Of a stretch of 64,000 bases of DNA, positions 8,670 to 18,185 are shown one piece after another. Under the pieces are notes generated by a model. It ran no database searches. It saw only the letters and a list, made by a program, of their open reading frames with translations, and had not been told where the DNA came from. The translations under genes and the position numbers were made by a program. Numbering within the stretch: position 1 is the stretch's first letter; every line of letters begins with the position of its first letter. Origin of the DNA: Winogradskyella algicola (lineage in GTDB: Bacteria; Bacteroidota; Bacteroidia; Flavobacteriales; Flavobacteriaceae); NCBI RefSeq assembly GCF_005869935.1, contig NZ_SZQF01000004.1, positions 62,001 to 126,000 on the forward strand, given 5' to 3'.

Positions 8670-9770
8670 TTAGTTAGAGATAACTCTAAACTCAGTACGT
8701 CTGTTTCTTTGGTGTTGCGCTTCAGAACACTCAACTCCGTTAGAACATCTGTTTGTTAATCTTGTTTCACCAAAACCTCTTGCAGTTAATCTGCTTCTAG
8801 AGATACCTTTAGATACTAAATAGTTAACTACAGAGTTTGCTCTTTGTTGAGATAAAGACATGTTAAAGTCATCATTACCTCTAGAGTCTGTATGAGACAT
8901 AATTTCAATACTAACATTACTGTCACTTAACATTGGTAGTAAAGTGTCATCGATAGTCTTTTTAGATGACGATGTTAATCTAGCGCTACCTAATTCATAA
9001 AATACAGGTAATACATTTGGGTTTAATAACTCACAATCAACTTCTTCCCAAGTCGTAATACCTCCTTTTTTGTCTAATACAGTTCTTGTAACCGTTTGGT
9101 ATTGTGCAGGTATTGTGGTAGTTTCAGTTCTAGCAGAAGTGTCAACAACTCTTCTTTTGATAGTTGTGTACTCAGCAGGAATTTCAATCTCATCCATTCT
9201 AGCAGGAGTCTTAATAACTCTTTTCTTGTAAGTAGTTGTTTGCTCTGGTACTGGTACAGAGTTAGTACTAGCGTCAGACGCTAAAGTTGTAAAGCTAACA
9301 TCTTTAGATTGAGCAGGATACTCAACAAAACAAGCAGCAACACAATCATCTTTGTTTACAGAAGGACAATCTTCTAATACCTTGTACTCCCAACCAGAAG
9401 TCTTTGGATAAATTTCAAAAGTTCTAGAATCTCTTCCAAATGTCGCAGGAACAACTTTTAAGTCTGTACGAGCTTCTTGCTTTACATAAGGTACGTCAAC
9501 AGTTTCGTAAGTAGCAGGTACATAAACAAACTTTTTAGAAGCTTCTTTTACTAATACGCGCTCTTCAACGGTTTTGTAAGTTGCAGGTATTACTTGTAGC
9601 GTCGTGTAAGCAGGATACGTTTGAATAGTTTCTTCAACTTCCTTAAACTCATCTTTAGTAATACATTTTACATAACATTTACCTGGTTCAGGGTTTGTTG
9701 GTAATCCTTGTGCTTGAGAAAATCCTATCCCAGCAATAAAGCAAACTAGTAATAATAGTTTTTGTTTCAT
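8670..9770 (-). CDS. OmpA-family protein with repeated PA-x-Y/F-x-T motifs
   Basis: A 366-residue exported protein (signal peptide ending FSQAQ). The C-terminal 110 residues are an OmpA peptidoglycan-binding domain: FYELGSARLT, SHTDSRGNDDFNMSLSQQRA, GFGETRLT and QRNRRTEFRV. The N-terminal two thirds hold at least six spaced repeats of the form [V/I]PA-x-[Y/F]-x-T-V (VIPATYKTV, YVPATYETV, EIPAEYTTI, TIPAQYQTV), apparently beta-rich and envelope-exposed. No beta-barrel domain is visible. It probably anchors a surface or periplasmic structure to the cell wall. Confidence 0.88.
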   Translation of the reverse strand: MKQKLLLLVCFIAGIGFSQAQGLPTNPEPGKCYVKCITKDEFKEVEETIQTYPAYTTLQVIPATYKTVEERVLVKEASKKFVYVPATYETVDVPYVKQEARTDLKVVPATFGRDSRTFEIYPKTSGWEYKVLEDCPSVNKDDCVAACFVEYPAQSKDVSFTTLASDASTNSVPVPEQTTTYKKRVIKTPARMDEIEIPAEYTTIKRRVVDTSARTETTTIPAQYQTVTRTVLDKKGGITTWEEVDCELLNPNVLPVFYELGSARLTSSSKKTIDDTLLPMLSDSNVSIEIMSHTDSRGNDDFNMSLSQQRANSVVNYLVSKGISRSRLTARGFGETRLTNRCSNGVECSEAQHQRNRRTEFRVISN

Positions 9771-10049
9771 AAGAAATAAATAATTAGTTAATGGTTATAG
9801 TTTTTTTATCGTAAGAATTACTTCCTACGTGTATTTTAAGACACAGCATATTTTGATAGGTCACAATATTTTGTTGAAAAAAATAATGTTTGTTTTTGGG
9901 AATGAGGTTTTTAAGGTGTCTTTTTGGCTATTCGATGAATATGGTAATAAAAGTTATTAAAGCCTATTTCTCAGGAATAGTTTCTAATTTAGAATTTTTT
10001 ATGGTCTGCAGCTTATAAATTCAATTCTCAATTAGATATTTATTAAACA
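9771..10049. other. Intergenic region between ompA-like gene and icmF
   Basis: AT-rich sequence carrying the divergent control regions of the two genes. Apart from the icmF promoter that follows at 10050, I see no ORF, riboswitch fold or repeat. Confidence 0.6.
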
Positions 10050-10082
10050 TTTGAAATTTTTTTTGAATTATCCTTAAATTTG
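10050..10082 (+). promoter_or_regulatory. Predicted promoter of icmF
   Basis: TTTG at 10050-10053, a 21-base spacer, then TAAATTTG at 10075-10082: a good match to the Bacteroidota -33/-7 promoter. The start codon is 27 bases further on. Confidence 0.7.
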
Positions 10083-10109
10083 CACCTCAATTAAGTAAGA
10101 TTTTTACGA

Positions 10110-13100
10110 ATGGAACAAATCGCACCATATAAACCAAAACACAAAGTCCGTATAGTAACTGCCGCTTCCCTTTTTGATGGGCATGATGCAGCAATAAATA
10201 TAATGCGTCGTATCATCCAAGCAACTGGAGTAGAGGTGATTCATCTGGGACATGATAGAAGTGTTGAGGAAGTTGTAAACACAGCCATACAAGAAGATGC
10301 CAATGCCATTGCAATGACGTCTTATCAAGGTGGACACAATGAGTACTTTAAATATATGTACGATTTGTTGAAAGAAAAAGGAGCAGACCACATCAAGATT
10401 TTTGGAGGTGGAGGTGGAGTAATTCTACCGGAAGAAATTAAAGAGTTAATGGATTATGGGATTACCAGAATCTATTCACCAGATGATGGTAGAGAAATGG
10501 GCTTGCAAGGAATGATTAATGATTTGGTTCAAAAATCAGATTATGCCATTGGTGATCAGTTAAATGGTGAAGTAAAAGAGCTTCATGAAAAGAACCCTAA
10601 ATCTATCGCTAGAGTTATTTCTGCAGCAGAAAATTTCCCTGAAGTAGCCAAAGATGCTTTAGAAACTATTCATACTAAAAATGAAACTTCAAAAACACCA
10701 GTCCTCGGAATCACAGGTACAGGTGGTGCAGGTAAATCGTCGTTAGTAGATGAGTTGGTGCGTCGTTTCTTAATCGACTTTCCAGAAAAAACTGTTGGAT
10801 TAATTTCTGTAGATCCATCCAAACGAAAAACTGGCGGTGCACTCTTAGGAGATCGTATCCGTATGAATGCCATTAATTCACCACGCGTTTACATGCGCAG
10901 TTTAGCCACGCGTCAATCTAACCTGGCTTTATCTAAATACGTTAACGAAGCTGTTGAAGTATTGAAAGCTGCTGAGTACGATTTAATCATCTTAGAAACG
11001 TCTGGTATCGGACAATCAGATACCGAAATATTAGAGCATAGCGATGTGTCACTTTATGTAATGACACCAGAATTTGGTGCAGCCACACAGCTTGAAAAAA
11101 TCGATATGTTAGATTTTGCTGATTTAGTAGCGATTAACAAATTCGATAAACGTGGTGCTTTAGATGCGTTACGCGATGTAAAAAAGCAATATATGCGTAA
11201 CCATAATCTGTGGCACGAAGATCCAGATACAATGCCTGTTTTTGGTACTATCGCATCTCAGTTTAACGATCCTGGAATGAACACGCTTTACAAAGCGATA
11301 ATGGATAAAGTTGCTGAAAAAACTGAAGCAGATTTAAAATCGACTTTCGAGATTTCTAAGGAAATGAGCGAGAAGATTTTCGTTATTCCACCATCTCGAA
11401 CACGTTACCTGTCAGAGATTGCAGAGAATAACAGAGCTTACGACAAAACAGCTGATGCTCAGGTAGAGGTAGCTCAAAAGCTTTACGGAATTTTTAAAAC
11501 TATTTGTTCCGTTGGTAATGTCACTTTGAGCGCAGTTGAAAAGTCTTTTATAGGAAAACAAGGTTTAGACCAAGATGAGATCCTGAAACAAGTTCAGGAA
11601 GACAAAAAGGATTTCATTAAAATGCTTATCGCAGAATTCGATCGCGTAAAACTAAACTTAGATCCTTACAATTGGGAAATTATTACAGGATGGGATGATA
11701 AGGTAAACCGTTATAAAGATCCAATTTATAGCTTCAAGGTTAGAGATAAAGAAATTAAGATAGAAACGCACACCAAGTCGTTATCGCATTCAGATATTCC
11801 TAAGGTAGCTTTGCCAAAATACCAAGCTTGGGGAGATATTTTAAGATGGTGCTTACAAGAAAATGTGCCAGGAGAATTCCCGTATGCTTCAGGATTATAT
11901 CCATTTAAAAGAACTGGCGAAGATCCAACGCGTATGTTTGCTGGTGAAGGTGGTCCAGAGCGTACCAACAGACGTTTTCATTATGTGAGTTTAGGGATGC
12001 CAGCAAAGCGTTTATCTACAGCTTTCGATTCGGTAACCTTATACGGAAATGACCCAGATTACAGACCAGATATTTATGGTAAAATTGGTAATGCAGGTGT
12101 AAGTATTTGTTGTTTAGATGATGCAAAAAAACTGTATTCAGGATTTAATTTAGCAGATGCTATGACGTCGGTAAGTATGACAATTAACGGTCCTGCGCCA
12201 ATGTTACTAGGCTTTTTTATGAATGCTGCCATAGACCAACAATGCGAGATTTATATCAAAGAAAATGGTTTAGAAGAAGAAGTTGAGCAAAAGATAAAAG
12301 CCATTTACAAGGACAAAGAACGTCCTAAATACAATGCCGAAATTCCTGAAGGAAACGATGGTTTAGGGTTGATGTTATTAGGTGTTACAGGTGATCAGGT
12401 ATTGCCAAAAGACGTCTACGAAGACATTAAAGCTAAAACTATTGCTCAGGTAAGAGGAACGGTTCAGGCAGATATTTTAAAAGAAGATCAGGCACAGAAT
12501 ACTTGTATTTTCTCAACAGAATTTGCCTTACGTTTAATGGGTGACGTACAAGAATATTTTATTGAAAATAATGTGCGTAACTTCTATTCGGTATCTATTT
12601 CTGGATATCATATTGCAGAAGCTGGTGCAAATCCAATTTCGCAGTTAGCATTTACGTTGGCTAACGGATTTACCTACGTAGAATATTACTTAAGTCGAGG
12701 AATGGATATCAATAAATTCGGTCCGAATTTATCATTCTTCTTCTCAAATGGTATCGACCCAGAATATGCAGTTATTGGTCGTGTAGCACGTAAAATTTGG
12801 GCAAAAGCCTTAAAACATAAATATGGTGCTAATCCAAGAGCACAAATGTTGAAGTATCACATTCAAACATCTGGTCGTAGTTTACACGCTCAAGAAATTG
12901 ATTTCAACGACATTAGAACCACGCTTCAGGCCTTGTATGCGATTTATGACAACTGTAATTCATTGCATACCAATGCGTATGACGAAGCTATTACAACACC
13001 AACGGAAGAGTCTGTACGTCGTGCAATGGCCATTCAGTTAATCATTAATAAAGAATTAGGTTTAGCTAAAAATGAAAACCCAATACAAGGCTCTTTCATC

Positions 13101-13547
13101 ATTGAAGAATTAACCGACTTAGTAGAAGAAGCTGTATTGACTGAGTTTGACAGAATCACAGAACGTGGTGGTGTACTTGGTGCTATGGAAACAATGTATC
13201 AACGTAGTAAAATTCAGGAGGAAAGTTTATACTACGAAACCTTGAAGCATAATGGTGAATTCCCAATTATTGGTGTAAATACATTCTTAAGCAGTAAAGG
13301 TTCGCCAACAGTACAACCTGCGGAAGTGATTAGGGCGACTGAAGAGGAAAAAGAAAACCAAATTAAAACGCTTCAAAATTTACATAAAGCAACAGATACA
13401 ACTGAATTGCTAAAAGATTTACAACACAAAGCCATCAACAATCAAAATATTTTTGAAGCTTTAATGGACGTTTGTAAAGTATGTAGTTTAGGACAGATTA
13501 CATCAGCCTTATTTGAAGTAGGTGGACAGTATAGAAGAAATATGTAA
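10110..13547 (+). CDS. icmF: Fused isobutyryl-CoA mutase / acyl-CoA mutase IcmF
   Basis: A 1145-residue single-chain B12-dependent acyl-CoA mutase. Residues 10-150 are the cobalamin domain with [11 protein letters not shown] (the IcmF form of DxHxxG) and an IFGGGGGVI segment. A MeaB-like G-protein chaperone follows, with P-loop GTGGAGKSS near residue 203. The rest is the mutase TIM barrel, including [19 protein letters not shown], a segment typical of IcmF rather than methylmalonyl-CoA mutase. Known IcmFs interconvert isobutyryl- and butyryl-CoA, and some act on isovaleryl-CoA. Substrate here is inferred. It is monocistronic with its own promoter. Confidence 0.93.
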   Translation: MEQIAPYKPKHKVRIVTAASLFDGHDAAINIMRRIIQATGVEVIHLGHDRSVEEVVNTAIQEDANAIAMTSYQGGHNEYFKYMYDLLKEKGADHIKIFGGGGGVILPEEIKELMDYGITRIYSPDDGREMGLQGMINDLVQKSDYAIGDQLNGEVKELHEKNPKSIARVISAAENFPEVAKDALETIHTKNETSKTPVLGITGTGGAGKSSLVDELVRRFLIDFPEKTVGLISVDPSKRKTGGALLGDRIRMNAINSPRVYMRSLATRQSNLALSKYVNEAVEVLKAAEYDLIILETSGIGQSDTEILEHSDVSLYVMTPEFGAATQLEKIDMLDFADLVAINKFDKRGALDALRDVKKQYMRNHNLWHEDPDTMPVFGTIASQFNDPGMNTLYKAIMDKVAEKTEADLKSTFEISKEMSEKIFVIPPSRTRYLSEIAENNRAYDKTADAQVEVAQKLYGIFKTICSVGNVTLSAVEKSFIGKQGLDQDEILKQVQEDKKDFIKMLIAEFDRVKLNLDPYNWEIITGWDDKVNRYKDPIYSFKVRDKEIKIETHTKSLSHSDIPKVALPKYQAWGDILRWCLQENVPGEFPYASGLYPFKRTGEDPTRMFAGEGGPERTNRRFHYVSLGMPAKRLSTAFDSVTLYGNDPDYRPDIYGKIGNAGVSICCLDDAKKLYSGFNLADAMTSVSMTINGPAPMLLGFFMNAAIDQQCEIYIKENGLEEEVEQKIKAIYKDKERPKYNAEIPEGNDGLGLMLLGVTGDQVLPKDVYEDIKAKTIAQVRGTVQADILKEDQAQNTCIFSTEFALRLMGDVQEYFIENNVRNFYSVSISGYHIAEAGANPISQLAFTLANGFTYVEYYLSRGMDINKFGPNLSFFFSNGIDPEYAVIGRVARKIWAKALKHKYGANPRAQMLKYHIQTSGRSLHAQEIDFNDIRTTLQALYAIYDNCNSLHTNAYDEAITTPTEESVRRAMAIQLIINKELGLAKNENPIQGSFIIEELTDLVEEAVLTEFDRITERGGVLGAMETMYQRSKIQEESLYYETLKHNGEFPIIGVNTFLSSKGSPTVQPAEVIRATEEEKENQIKTLQNLHKATDTTELLKDLQHKAINNQNIFEALMDVCKVCSLGQITSALFEVGGQYRRNM

Positions 13548-13557
13548 GCAGAATTCC

Positions 13558-13716
13558 AATTTTGAAAAGCGTAGCGCATTCAAAATTGTGAATATCGCTT
13601 ATGCTGAGCGTAGTCGAAGCGTCTAAAGCCCTAGGATTTTGTATTAAACGACTTATATGAGCCCTTTACCCTGAGCTTGTCGATATGCCTTATAAATCAG
13701 ATTACCAAAAACAAAA
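13558..13716. repeat. Intergenic mosaic of short dispersed repeats
   Basis: Contains a 9-bp inverted repeat (AATTTTGAA/TTCAAAATT, 13558-13566 and 13579-13587) and two copies of the dispersed motif CTGAGC-n-GTCGA (CTGAGCGTAGTCGAAG near 13603, CTGAGCTTGTCGA near 13671). The same CTGAGCTTGTCGAAG motif is embedded in repeats at 31.3-31.8 kb. The inverted repeat may terminate icmF, but lacks a U-tract. Confidence 0.55.
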
Positions 13717-14112
13717 TTAAAGCGTCAGCATCCAATTACGTTTCAGTTTTCTAAATGTTTTGATTTCGCCACGCAAAAGCGGTAAGTAATCTTTGCCATT
13801 GCTCTTAGAACGCTCTAAACGTCTGCAGTTACTGTATAGTTTGCTGGTTAAACGCTCCAGGCTGTCTAGATGTTTGTGTTTTTTGTCAGAATGGCGTTCA
13901 CGTTCTGCATTAATAATTTCTGGTGCTAGATTTGTGGACTGTTGCACAATATCACCAGAAAAGTAAATGTCGCTATCTTCTGTACCATCTTCATTTAAAT
14001 AAGATAAATCGTGATTTAGATATGTCGAAATGCTTCTCGAAAGCATAATAATATCCATTGCCTTTTGATATACAGGCAAGTCCGATAAATGTGATGGTAG
14101 GTTGTAGTTCAT
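13717..14112 (-). CDS. Hypothetical helical protein, possibly S23-related
   Basis: A 131-residue basic helical protein (LPVYQKAMDIIMLSRSI, GDIVQQSTNLAPEIINAERE, RLTSKLYSNCRRLERSK). The order of helices and the LPVYQKA and STNLAPEI positions recall the four-helix-bundle S23 family (compare RKLDIW and SNIAEG in the gene at 3660), but similarity is weak. It is divergent from the Lrp-type regulator, and the palindrome at 14157-14181 lies between the two starts, so that regulator may control it. Confidence 0.65.
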   Translation of the reverse strand: MNYNLPSHLSDLPVYQKAMDIIMLSRSISTYLNHDLSYLNEDGTEDSDIYFSGDIVQQSTNLAPEIINAERERHSDKKHKHLDSLERLTSKLYSNCRRLERSKSNGKDYLPLLRGEIKTFRKLKRNWMLTL

Positions 14113-14156
14113 ATTTTCAATAGCAATTGTTACGAAATTACTGAGGAATAATGAAA

Positions 14157-14181
14157 TTTAACTTTAATTATTAAAGTTAAA
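14157..14181. promoter_or_regulatory. 25-bp perfect palindrome, candidate Lrp operator
   Basis: Twelve bases (TTTAACTTTAAT) mirrored perfectly around one central base. It lies between the divergent helical-protein gene (start 14112) and Lrp gene (start 14230). Lrp/AsnC proteins commonly bind palindromes and repress their own genes, so an autoregulatory operator is the natural reading. Confidence 0.6.
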
Positions 14182-14229
14182 TAGTATATTAGCTTTAAAA
14201 ATTACATTATTTAATTGTATTTTCTTTAA

Positions 14230-14673
14230 ATGAGTATAGATGGTTTAAATTGGAAGATTTTAAAGTGTTTGCAACAAAATGCACGTATGTCTAATACAGA
14301 GATTGGAAGGCGCGTTGGTATTAGCTCACCAGCTGTGAGTGAGCGTATTAAGAAGATGGAAGACGCCGAAATCATTCAAGGTTACACCACGTTTGTTTCA
14401 CCTTTTGAAGCAGGCTACCAATTAAAGGCATTAATTACGTTAAGAGCGTTTATGGGCATGTTGAAACCCTTTCTCGAAAAAGTAAAAACTTATAACGAAG
14501 TTGTAAACTGCTACCGAATTACTGGAAACGAAAATATTGTAATGGAAGTAGTTTTAAAAAATCAAAAACACTTAGAGGCATTCATAGACCAATTAATTAC
14601 CTATGGCGAAACCAAAACGCAAATTGTATTATCTCACGTGGTAAAACATAGTGAGATTAAGCCTTTAAAGTAA
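14230..14673 (+). CDS. Lrp/AsnC-family transcriptional regulator
   Basis: A 147-residue regulator of standard size. Residues 5-60 are the winged helix-turn-helix (LKCLQQNARMSNTEIGRRVGI then SPAVSERIKKME), and residues 65-145 the RAM effector-binding domain with YRITGNENIVMEV. Members respond to amino acids and form octamers. The effector is not predictable. A perfect 25-bp palindrome lies 48 bases upstream. It converges on the VOC gene with a 2-base gap. Confidence 0.93.
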   Translation: MSIDGLNWKILKCLQQNARMSNTEIGRRVGISSPAVSERIKKMEDAEIIQGYTTFVSPFEAGYQLKALITLRAFMGMLKPFLEKVKTYNEVVNCYRITGNENIVMEVVLKNQKHLEAFIDQLITYGETKTQIVLSHVVKHSEIKPLK

Positions 14674-14675
14674 TT

Positions 14676-15053
14676 CTAATTGATGCGCCAAGGTGGATTT
14701 TTTCTGTTCTCACCAGCTGTGTAAATTATAATTTGATTTTGATCTGGGTCTTTCAATTTTATTTCTGTCCATAACCAAGATTGTTCGGTAATTTCTGTGT
14801 CGAAAACGATGCCTTTTTGTTTGAGCATATCTACAGTTTGGGAAAGGTTATCAACTTCAAAATAAATGATGGTTTGATTATCGTTAGATAGCTTTTCAAC
14901 CTTATGAATTGAAAACGTGGTATCACCATCAGGACATAAAAACCTAACATATCTTGGTGCTGCATCAACAATGAGTTGTAATCCTAGAGTTTTATAAAAT
15001 TCAACAGATTTTACAATATCTAGTGATGGTATGGTCACTTGATTTAAATTCAT
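14676..15053 (-). CDS. VOC-family (glyoxalase-fold) protein
   Basis: A 125-residue single-domain vicinal-oxygen-chelate protein. IPSLDIVKSVEFYKTLGLQL at the start and DPDQNQIIIYTAGENR at the end are the two betaalphabetabetabeta modules typical of glyoxalase or bleomycin-resistance folds. The reaction is not predictable. It is the last gene of a likely minus-strand operon with ypdA and the MFS gene (gaps of 9 and -4 bases), which may point to thiol or xenobiotic handling. Confidence 0.82.
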   Translation of the reverse strand: MNLNQVTIPSLDIVKSVEFYKTLGLQLIVDAAPRYVRFLCPDGDTTFSIHKVEKLSNDNQTIIYFEVDNLSQTVDMLKQKGIVFDTEITEQSWLWTEIKLKDPDQNQIIIYTAGENRKNPPWRIN

Positions 15054-15062
15054 AATTCCAAA

Positions 15063-16034
15063 TTATTCAATTGTACTTGCAATATGTTCTGCAATCATTT
15101 TAGCGTGAATGCGAGAATTTTCAATAAACCACTTGTGGGTTTCCATTCCACCACAAATCACGCCTGCGAGATATAAACCCATAACATTAGATTCCATAGT
15201 CTTATCATTATAAGTTGGGATGTGTCGTTCATCCTTTGAAAACGCTATACCAGCTTTTGCCAAAAATTCAAAGTTGGGCTGATAGCCTGTAAGTGCAATG
15301 ACGAAATCGTTTGGCAAAATGATATTACCATCAGGTGTTTCAACAGTAATTTGGTGTGCTTCAATTTTCGTAATTTCAGAATTAAAATAGGCTTTAATGC
15401 TGCCCTCTTCAATTCGGTTAAGAATATCTGGTCTTACCCAATATTTTACACGCTCTCCAATACTCTTGCCTCGCACAATCATTGTAACATTTCCACCTTT
15501 GCGGTATATTTCTAAAGCGGCATCTACAGACGAATTACTGGCACCGACAACAGCAATATTTTGCAAAGTAAAAGGATGTGCCTCCTTGTAATAATGAAAC
15601 ACTTTTGGTAAATCTTCGCCAGGTACATTCAGCAAGTTTGGTATGTCATAAAACCCAGTTGCTATAATGACTTTTTTTGCGTTGTAATGGCTTTTGCTTG
15701 TAACAACTTCAAAATGATTTTGAACCTTATTAATAGTTCCAACTTCTTCATACAGTTTAATGTTTAATTGATTCGAAGTTGCCACTCTTCGGTAGTACTC
15801 TAAAGCTTCGTTTCTGGTTGGTTTAGGATTGTTGCTTATAAAAGGAATATCGTCAATTTCAAGCTTTTCAGAAGTTGAAAAAAAGGTCATATTCAAAGGA
15901 TAATTAAAAAGCGAATTGGTTAATGCACCTTTTTCAATTACTGCGTAGTTCCAGTTATGTTTTTTACATTCTAAGGCGCAGGCAATTCCAATGGGTCCTG
16001 CTCCAATGATTATGATGTCTAAATCTTTGGTCAT
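15063..16034 (-). CDS. ypdA: YpdA-family FAD/NAD(P) oxidoreductase (putative bacillithiol disulfide reductase)
   Basis: A 323-residue flavoprotein with the FAD-binding GAGPIGIACA motif near residue 11 and a second dinucleotide fold with VVGASNSSVDAALE around residue 165. It lacks the CxxC redox pair of thioredoxin reductases, as YpdA does. YpdA recycles oxidised bacillithiol in Firmicutes; bacillithiol is also made by many Bacteroidota. Its start overlaps the MFS stop by four bases, so the two are translationally coupled. Confidence 0.85.
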   Translation of the reverse strand: MTKDLDIIIIGAGPIGIACALECKKHNWNYAVIEKGALTNSLFNYPLNMTFFSTSEKLEIDDIPFISNNPKPTRNEALEYYRRVATSNQLNIKLYEEVGTINKVQNHFEVVTSKSHYNAKKVIIATGFYDIPNLLNVPGEDLPKVFHYYKEAHPFTLQNIAVVGASNSSVDAALEIYRKGGNVTMIVRGKSIGERVKYWVRPDILNRIEEGSIKAYFNSEITKIEAHQITVETPDGNIILPNDFVIALTGYQPNFEFLAKAGIAFSKDERHIPTYNDKTMESNVMGLYLAGVICGGMETHKWFIENSRIHAKMIAEHIASTIE

Positions 16035-17242
16035 AATTTAAATTTAACTCTATTAATTAACCAGTACGACAAAATTACAGCTATGAGCCCATACGTTCCA
16101 GTAACTAGCCAATTGATTTGGTAACCATAATTTTCAACAATGGTTAAGCCAATTTTTGAACTAAAAATATGAGATACAGAAAAGGCAATAGCGTACAATG
16201 CCATATAACTGCCTTCAAACCCTTCCTTTGCTCTGCTTAACGCAAATCTATTGGTATAAGGGAAACCTAACATTTCGCCTACGGTTAACAAAATCATATT
16301 AATTATTAAAATACAAAACCAAAAGTTTTGGAATAGTAAATAAAATCCTAAACTCATTAAAAGTGATGCTGTTAAAATATGCTTGGTTACAGGTATTAGC
16401 TGTTTTTCGAGAAAATTTAAAAAAGGCATCTCAAGTAAAATAATAAGTCCAACATTAATAATCCAAAACAGACTGATTTGAAATTCATTTAAACTAAAAA
16501 CTTCTTTGTAATACAAAGGCATCGTAACTACGAGTTGAAAAAATGTCATTCCCATAAAGAAACAAATGACAATAAAAATCCAATATGTTGTATCACTATA
16601 AACTATGTTTTTAGCTTTAGTGATAACATCTTCTGTAACCTTAGCAATCTTTTTCTCAGGTTCTTTCACTAAATATTTAAACAGAATAATGGCAGAAATA
16701 CAAGTAATACCATCTATCCAGAATAATAAATTGTAGCCTTGACTTACAATAATTAAACCTGCAGCTGTAGGGCCAACAGCCATACCAGCATTAATTGCCA
16801 AACGGATAAGACCAATTGCTCTAGTTTGGTTTTCGGGTGTGCTATAAGCTTTTATTGATACATAAATAGCAGGTCTAAAGCTATCTGCTATAGACATTAT
16901 AAAAAGTATTGCAAAGCATAAGCCCCAAAATGATGAAATAAACTGAAGTCCAATAAAGCTAAAACCAGTTATTAATAGGCTAAAGACCATTACTTTGTAA
17001 AATCCAAAGAGGTCTGTAAGTTTACCACCAAGCCATCCTCCAATAGCAGACCCAATTCCGAAAAAGGCCAAAATCCAGCCAGCATCATCTTTACTAAAAT
17101 CTAAGTTATCGGTAAGATAAAGTGATAGAAAAGGAATAATCATTGTCCCGGCTCTATTAATAAGCGAAATCAAAGAGATATACCAAATCTCTTTAGATAA
17201 TCCAGTAAAGGATTCTATATAGTTAGTGTAAAGTTTTTTCAT
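16031..17242 (-). CDS. MFS transporter, drug-efflux type
   Basis: A 403-residue major facilitator protein with about twelve membrane segments. The loop-2 motif is visible as GGWLGGKLTDLFGFYKVM, near residues 67-85, matching the GxLaDrxGrkxxx signature. Half-transporters are joined by a charged loop (KEPEKKIAKVTEDVITKAK). Substrate is unknown. Upstream lie a promoter, a 25-codon ORF and a strong terminator 24 bases before the start codon, which together look like an attenuator. The gene overlaps ypdA by four bases. Confidence 0.87.
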   Translation of the reverse strand: MKKLYTNYIESFTGLSKEIWYISLISLINRAGTMIIPFLSLYLTDNLDFSKDDAGWILAFFGIGSAIGGWLGGKLTDLFGFYKVMVFSLLITGFSFIGLQFISSFWGLCFAILFIMSIADSFRPAIYVSIKAYSTPENQTRAIGLIRLAINAGMAVGPTAAGLIIVSQGYNLLFWIDGITCISAIILFKYLVKEPEKKIAKVTEDVITKAKNIVYSDTTYWIFIVICFFMGMTFFQLVVTMPLYYKEVFSLNEFQISLFWIINVGLIILLEMPFLNFLEKQLIPVTKHILTASLLMSLGFYLLFQNFWFCILIINMILLTVGEMLGFPYTNRFALSRAKEGFEGSYMALYAIAFSVSHIFSSKIGLTIVENYGYQINWLVTGTYGLIAVILSYWLINRVKFKL

Positions 17243-17266
17243 TTTGATTGATTGTTATAAAAATAA

Positions 17267-17293
17267 AAAGTCCGACGGTATCGTCGGACTTTT
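17267..17293 (-). terminator. Terminator hairpin in the leader of the MFS operon
   Basis: Perfect 11-bp stem AAAGTCCGACG/CGTCGGACTTT with a 4-base loop, followed on the minus strand by a U-rich run. It lies between the leader ORF and the MFS start at 17242, where a terminator would block expression unless bypassed. Confidence 0.85.
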
Positions 17294-17322
17294 AAATATT
17301 GTTTAATAGTATATAATTATAG

Positions 17323-17400
17323 CTACAATAGATAATACATCCGAATGGTTTCCGAAGAAATCGCACAGGTTTGCTTTGTATATCTATTGACTTGTTTCAT
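17323..17400 (-). CDS. Candidate 25-residue leader peptide before the MFS operon
   Basis: ATG to TAG, 25 codons: MKQVNRYTKQ, then TCAISSETIR, then MYYLL. It lies between a minus-strand TAGCTTTG box (17422-17429) and the terminator at 17267-17293. Two TTCGGA stretches in it could each pair with TCCGA of the terminator arm, but only over five bases. A regulatory leader peptide is plausible; a chance ORF in a small RNA is the alternative. Confidence 0.45.
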   Translation of the reverse strand: MKQVNRYTKQTCAISSETIRMYYLL

Positions 17401-17421
17401 TTTATTTTTAATAACTGAGAC

Positions 17422-17429
17422 CAAAGCTA
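17422..17429 (-). promoter_or_regulatory. Predicted -7 box for the MFS leader transcript
   Basis: Reads TAGCTTTG on the minus strand, matching TAnnTTTG. Initiation here would give a leader of roughly 170 bases before the MFS start. Confidence 0.45.
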
Positions 17430-17449
17430 CAATAAAATTTGATAAGTTG

Positions 17450-17457
17450 TATTTTTG
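17450..17457 (+). promoter_or_regulatory. Predicted -7 box for the DUF1684 gene
   Basis: TATTTTTG, 20 bases before the ATG at 17478, matches TAnnTTTG. The region is divergent with the MFS leader promoter. Confidence 0.4.
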
Positions 17458-17477
17458 AATTTTAAATTACAGCTAAA

Positions 17478-18077
17478 ATGAGACATCTTCTTTTATTATG
17501 TTTAGTGCTAATTACAGTGAGTTGCGGACCAGGTAAGGAGGAGTTATTGGGCGAAACAGAATGGCAACGAAAAACCAATGCTATGTTTAAAGATGCTAGT
17601 AAATCACCATTAAAAAAGAAAGATTTAAAACGTTTTAAATCTTTAGATTTTTATAAATACGATTCCATTTATAGAGTAGAAGCACGTTTAAAACGTACAC
17701 CAGATTCTAAGTGGTTTAAGATGAAAACCACCACAGATGAAGAAACAGATGAGCGTGTTTACGGAATTTTATCCTTTGAATTGAAGGGCGAAACTCATCA
17801 GCTTAATGTTTATCAAAGTAAAACTTCAACAGCATTTGGCAATATGGATAAAAGTTTATTTCTACCATTTTTAGATGATACTAATGGTGAGACTAGTTAT
17901 TCTGGTGGTCGCTATATTAATTTGACTATTCCAGAAGATGATATCATTCTAGTAGATTTTAATGAGGCTTATAACCCTTATTGTGCCTATAATGAAAAAT
18001 ATTCTTGCCCAATCGTACCTAGAGTAAATTATCTACCTATAAAAGTAGAAGCAGGATTAAAGGCTTTTAAGAAGTAG
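17478..18077 (+). CDS. DUF1684 lipoprotein
   Basis: A 199-residue lipoprotein (lipobox LITVSC, Cys at residue 16). The C-terminal block YNPYCAYNEKYSCPIVP followed by NYLPIKVEAGLKAFK is the signature of DUF1684. Function is unknown; some relatives contact the Bacteroidota envelope. Directly after the stop, a heptamer array begins. It is convergent with crcB across that array. Confidence 0.88.
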   Translation: MRHLLLLCLVLITVSCGPGKEELLGETEWQRKTNAMFKDASKSPLKKKDLKRFKSLDFYKYDSIYRVEARLKRTPDSKWFKMKTTTDEETDERVYGILSFELKGETHQLNVYQSKTSTAFGNMDKSLFLPFLDDTNGETSYSGGRYINLTIPEDDIILVDFNEAYNPYCAYNEKYSCPIVPRVNYLPIKVEAGLKAFKK

Positions 18078-18080
18078 TTT

Positions 18081-18154
18081 TGTTAGGTGTTAGGTGTTAG
18101 GTGTTAGGTGTTAGGTGTTAGGTGTTAGATGTTAGATGTTACGTGTTAGGTGTT
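18081..18154 (+). repeat. Heptamer tandem array (TTAGGTG)n
   Basis: About ten copies of TTAGGTG, three near the end degenerate (TTAGATG twice, TTACGTG). Starts four bases after the DUF1684 stop. Same unit family as at 3583-3636 with one base changed. Confidence 0.92.
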
Positions 18155-18185
18155 GATTTGTGTAATTGTTTATTTGTTTAAAGTT

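Noticed and set aside
10104..10391. Minus-strand ORF of 95 codons opposite the start of icmF
   Set aside because: Lies within the cobalamin-binding domain coding sequence and has no signal of its own.
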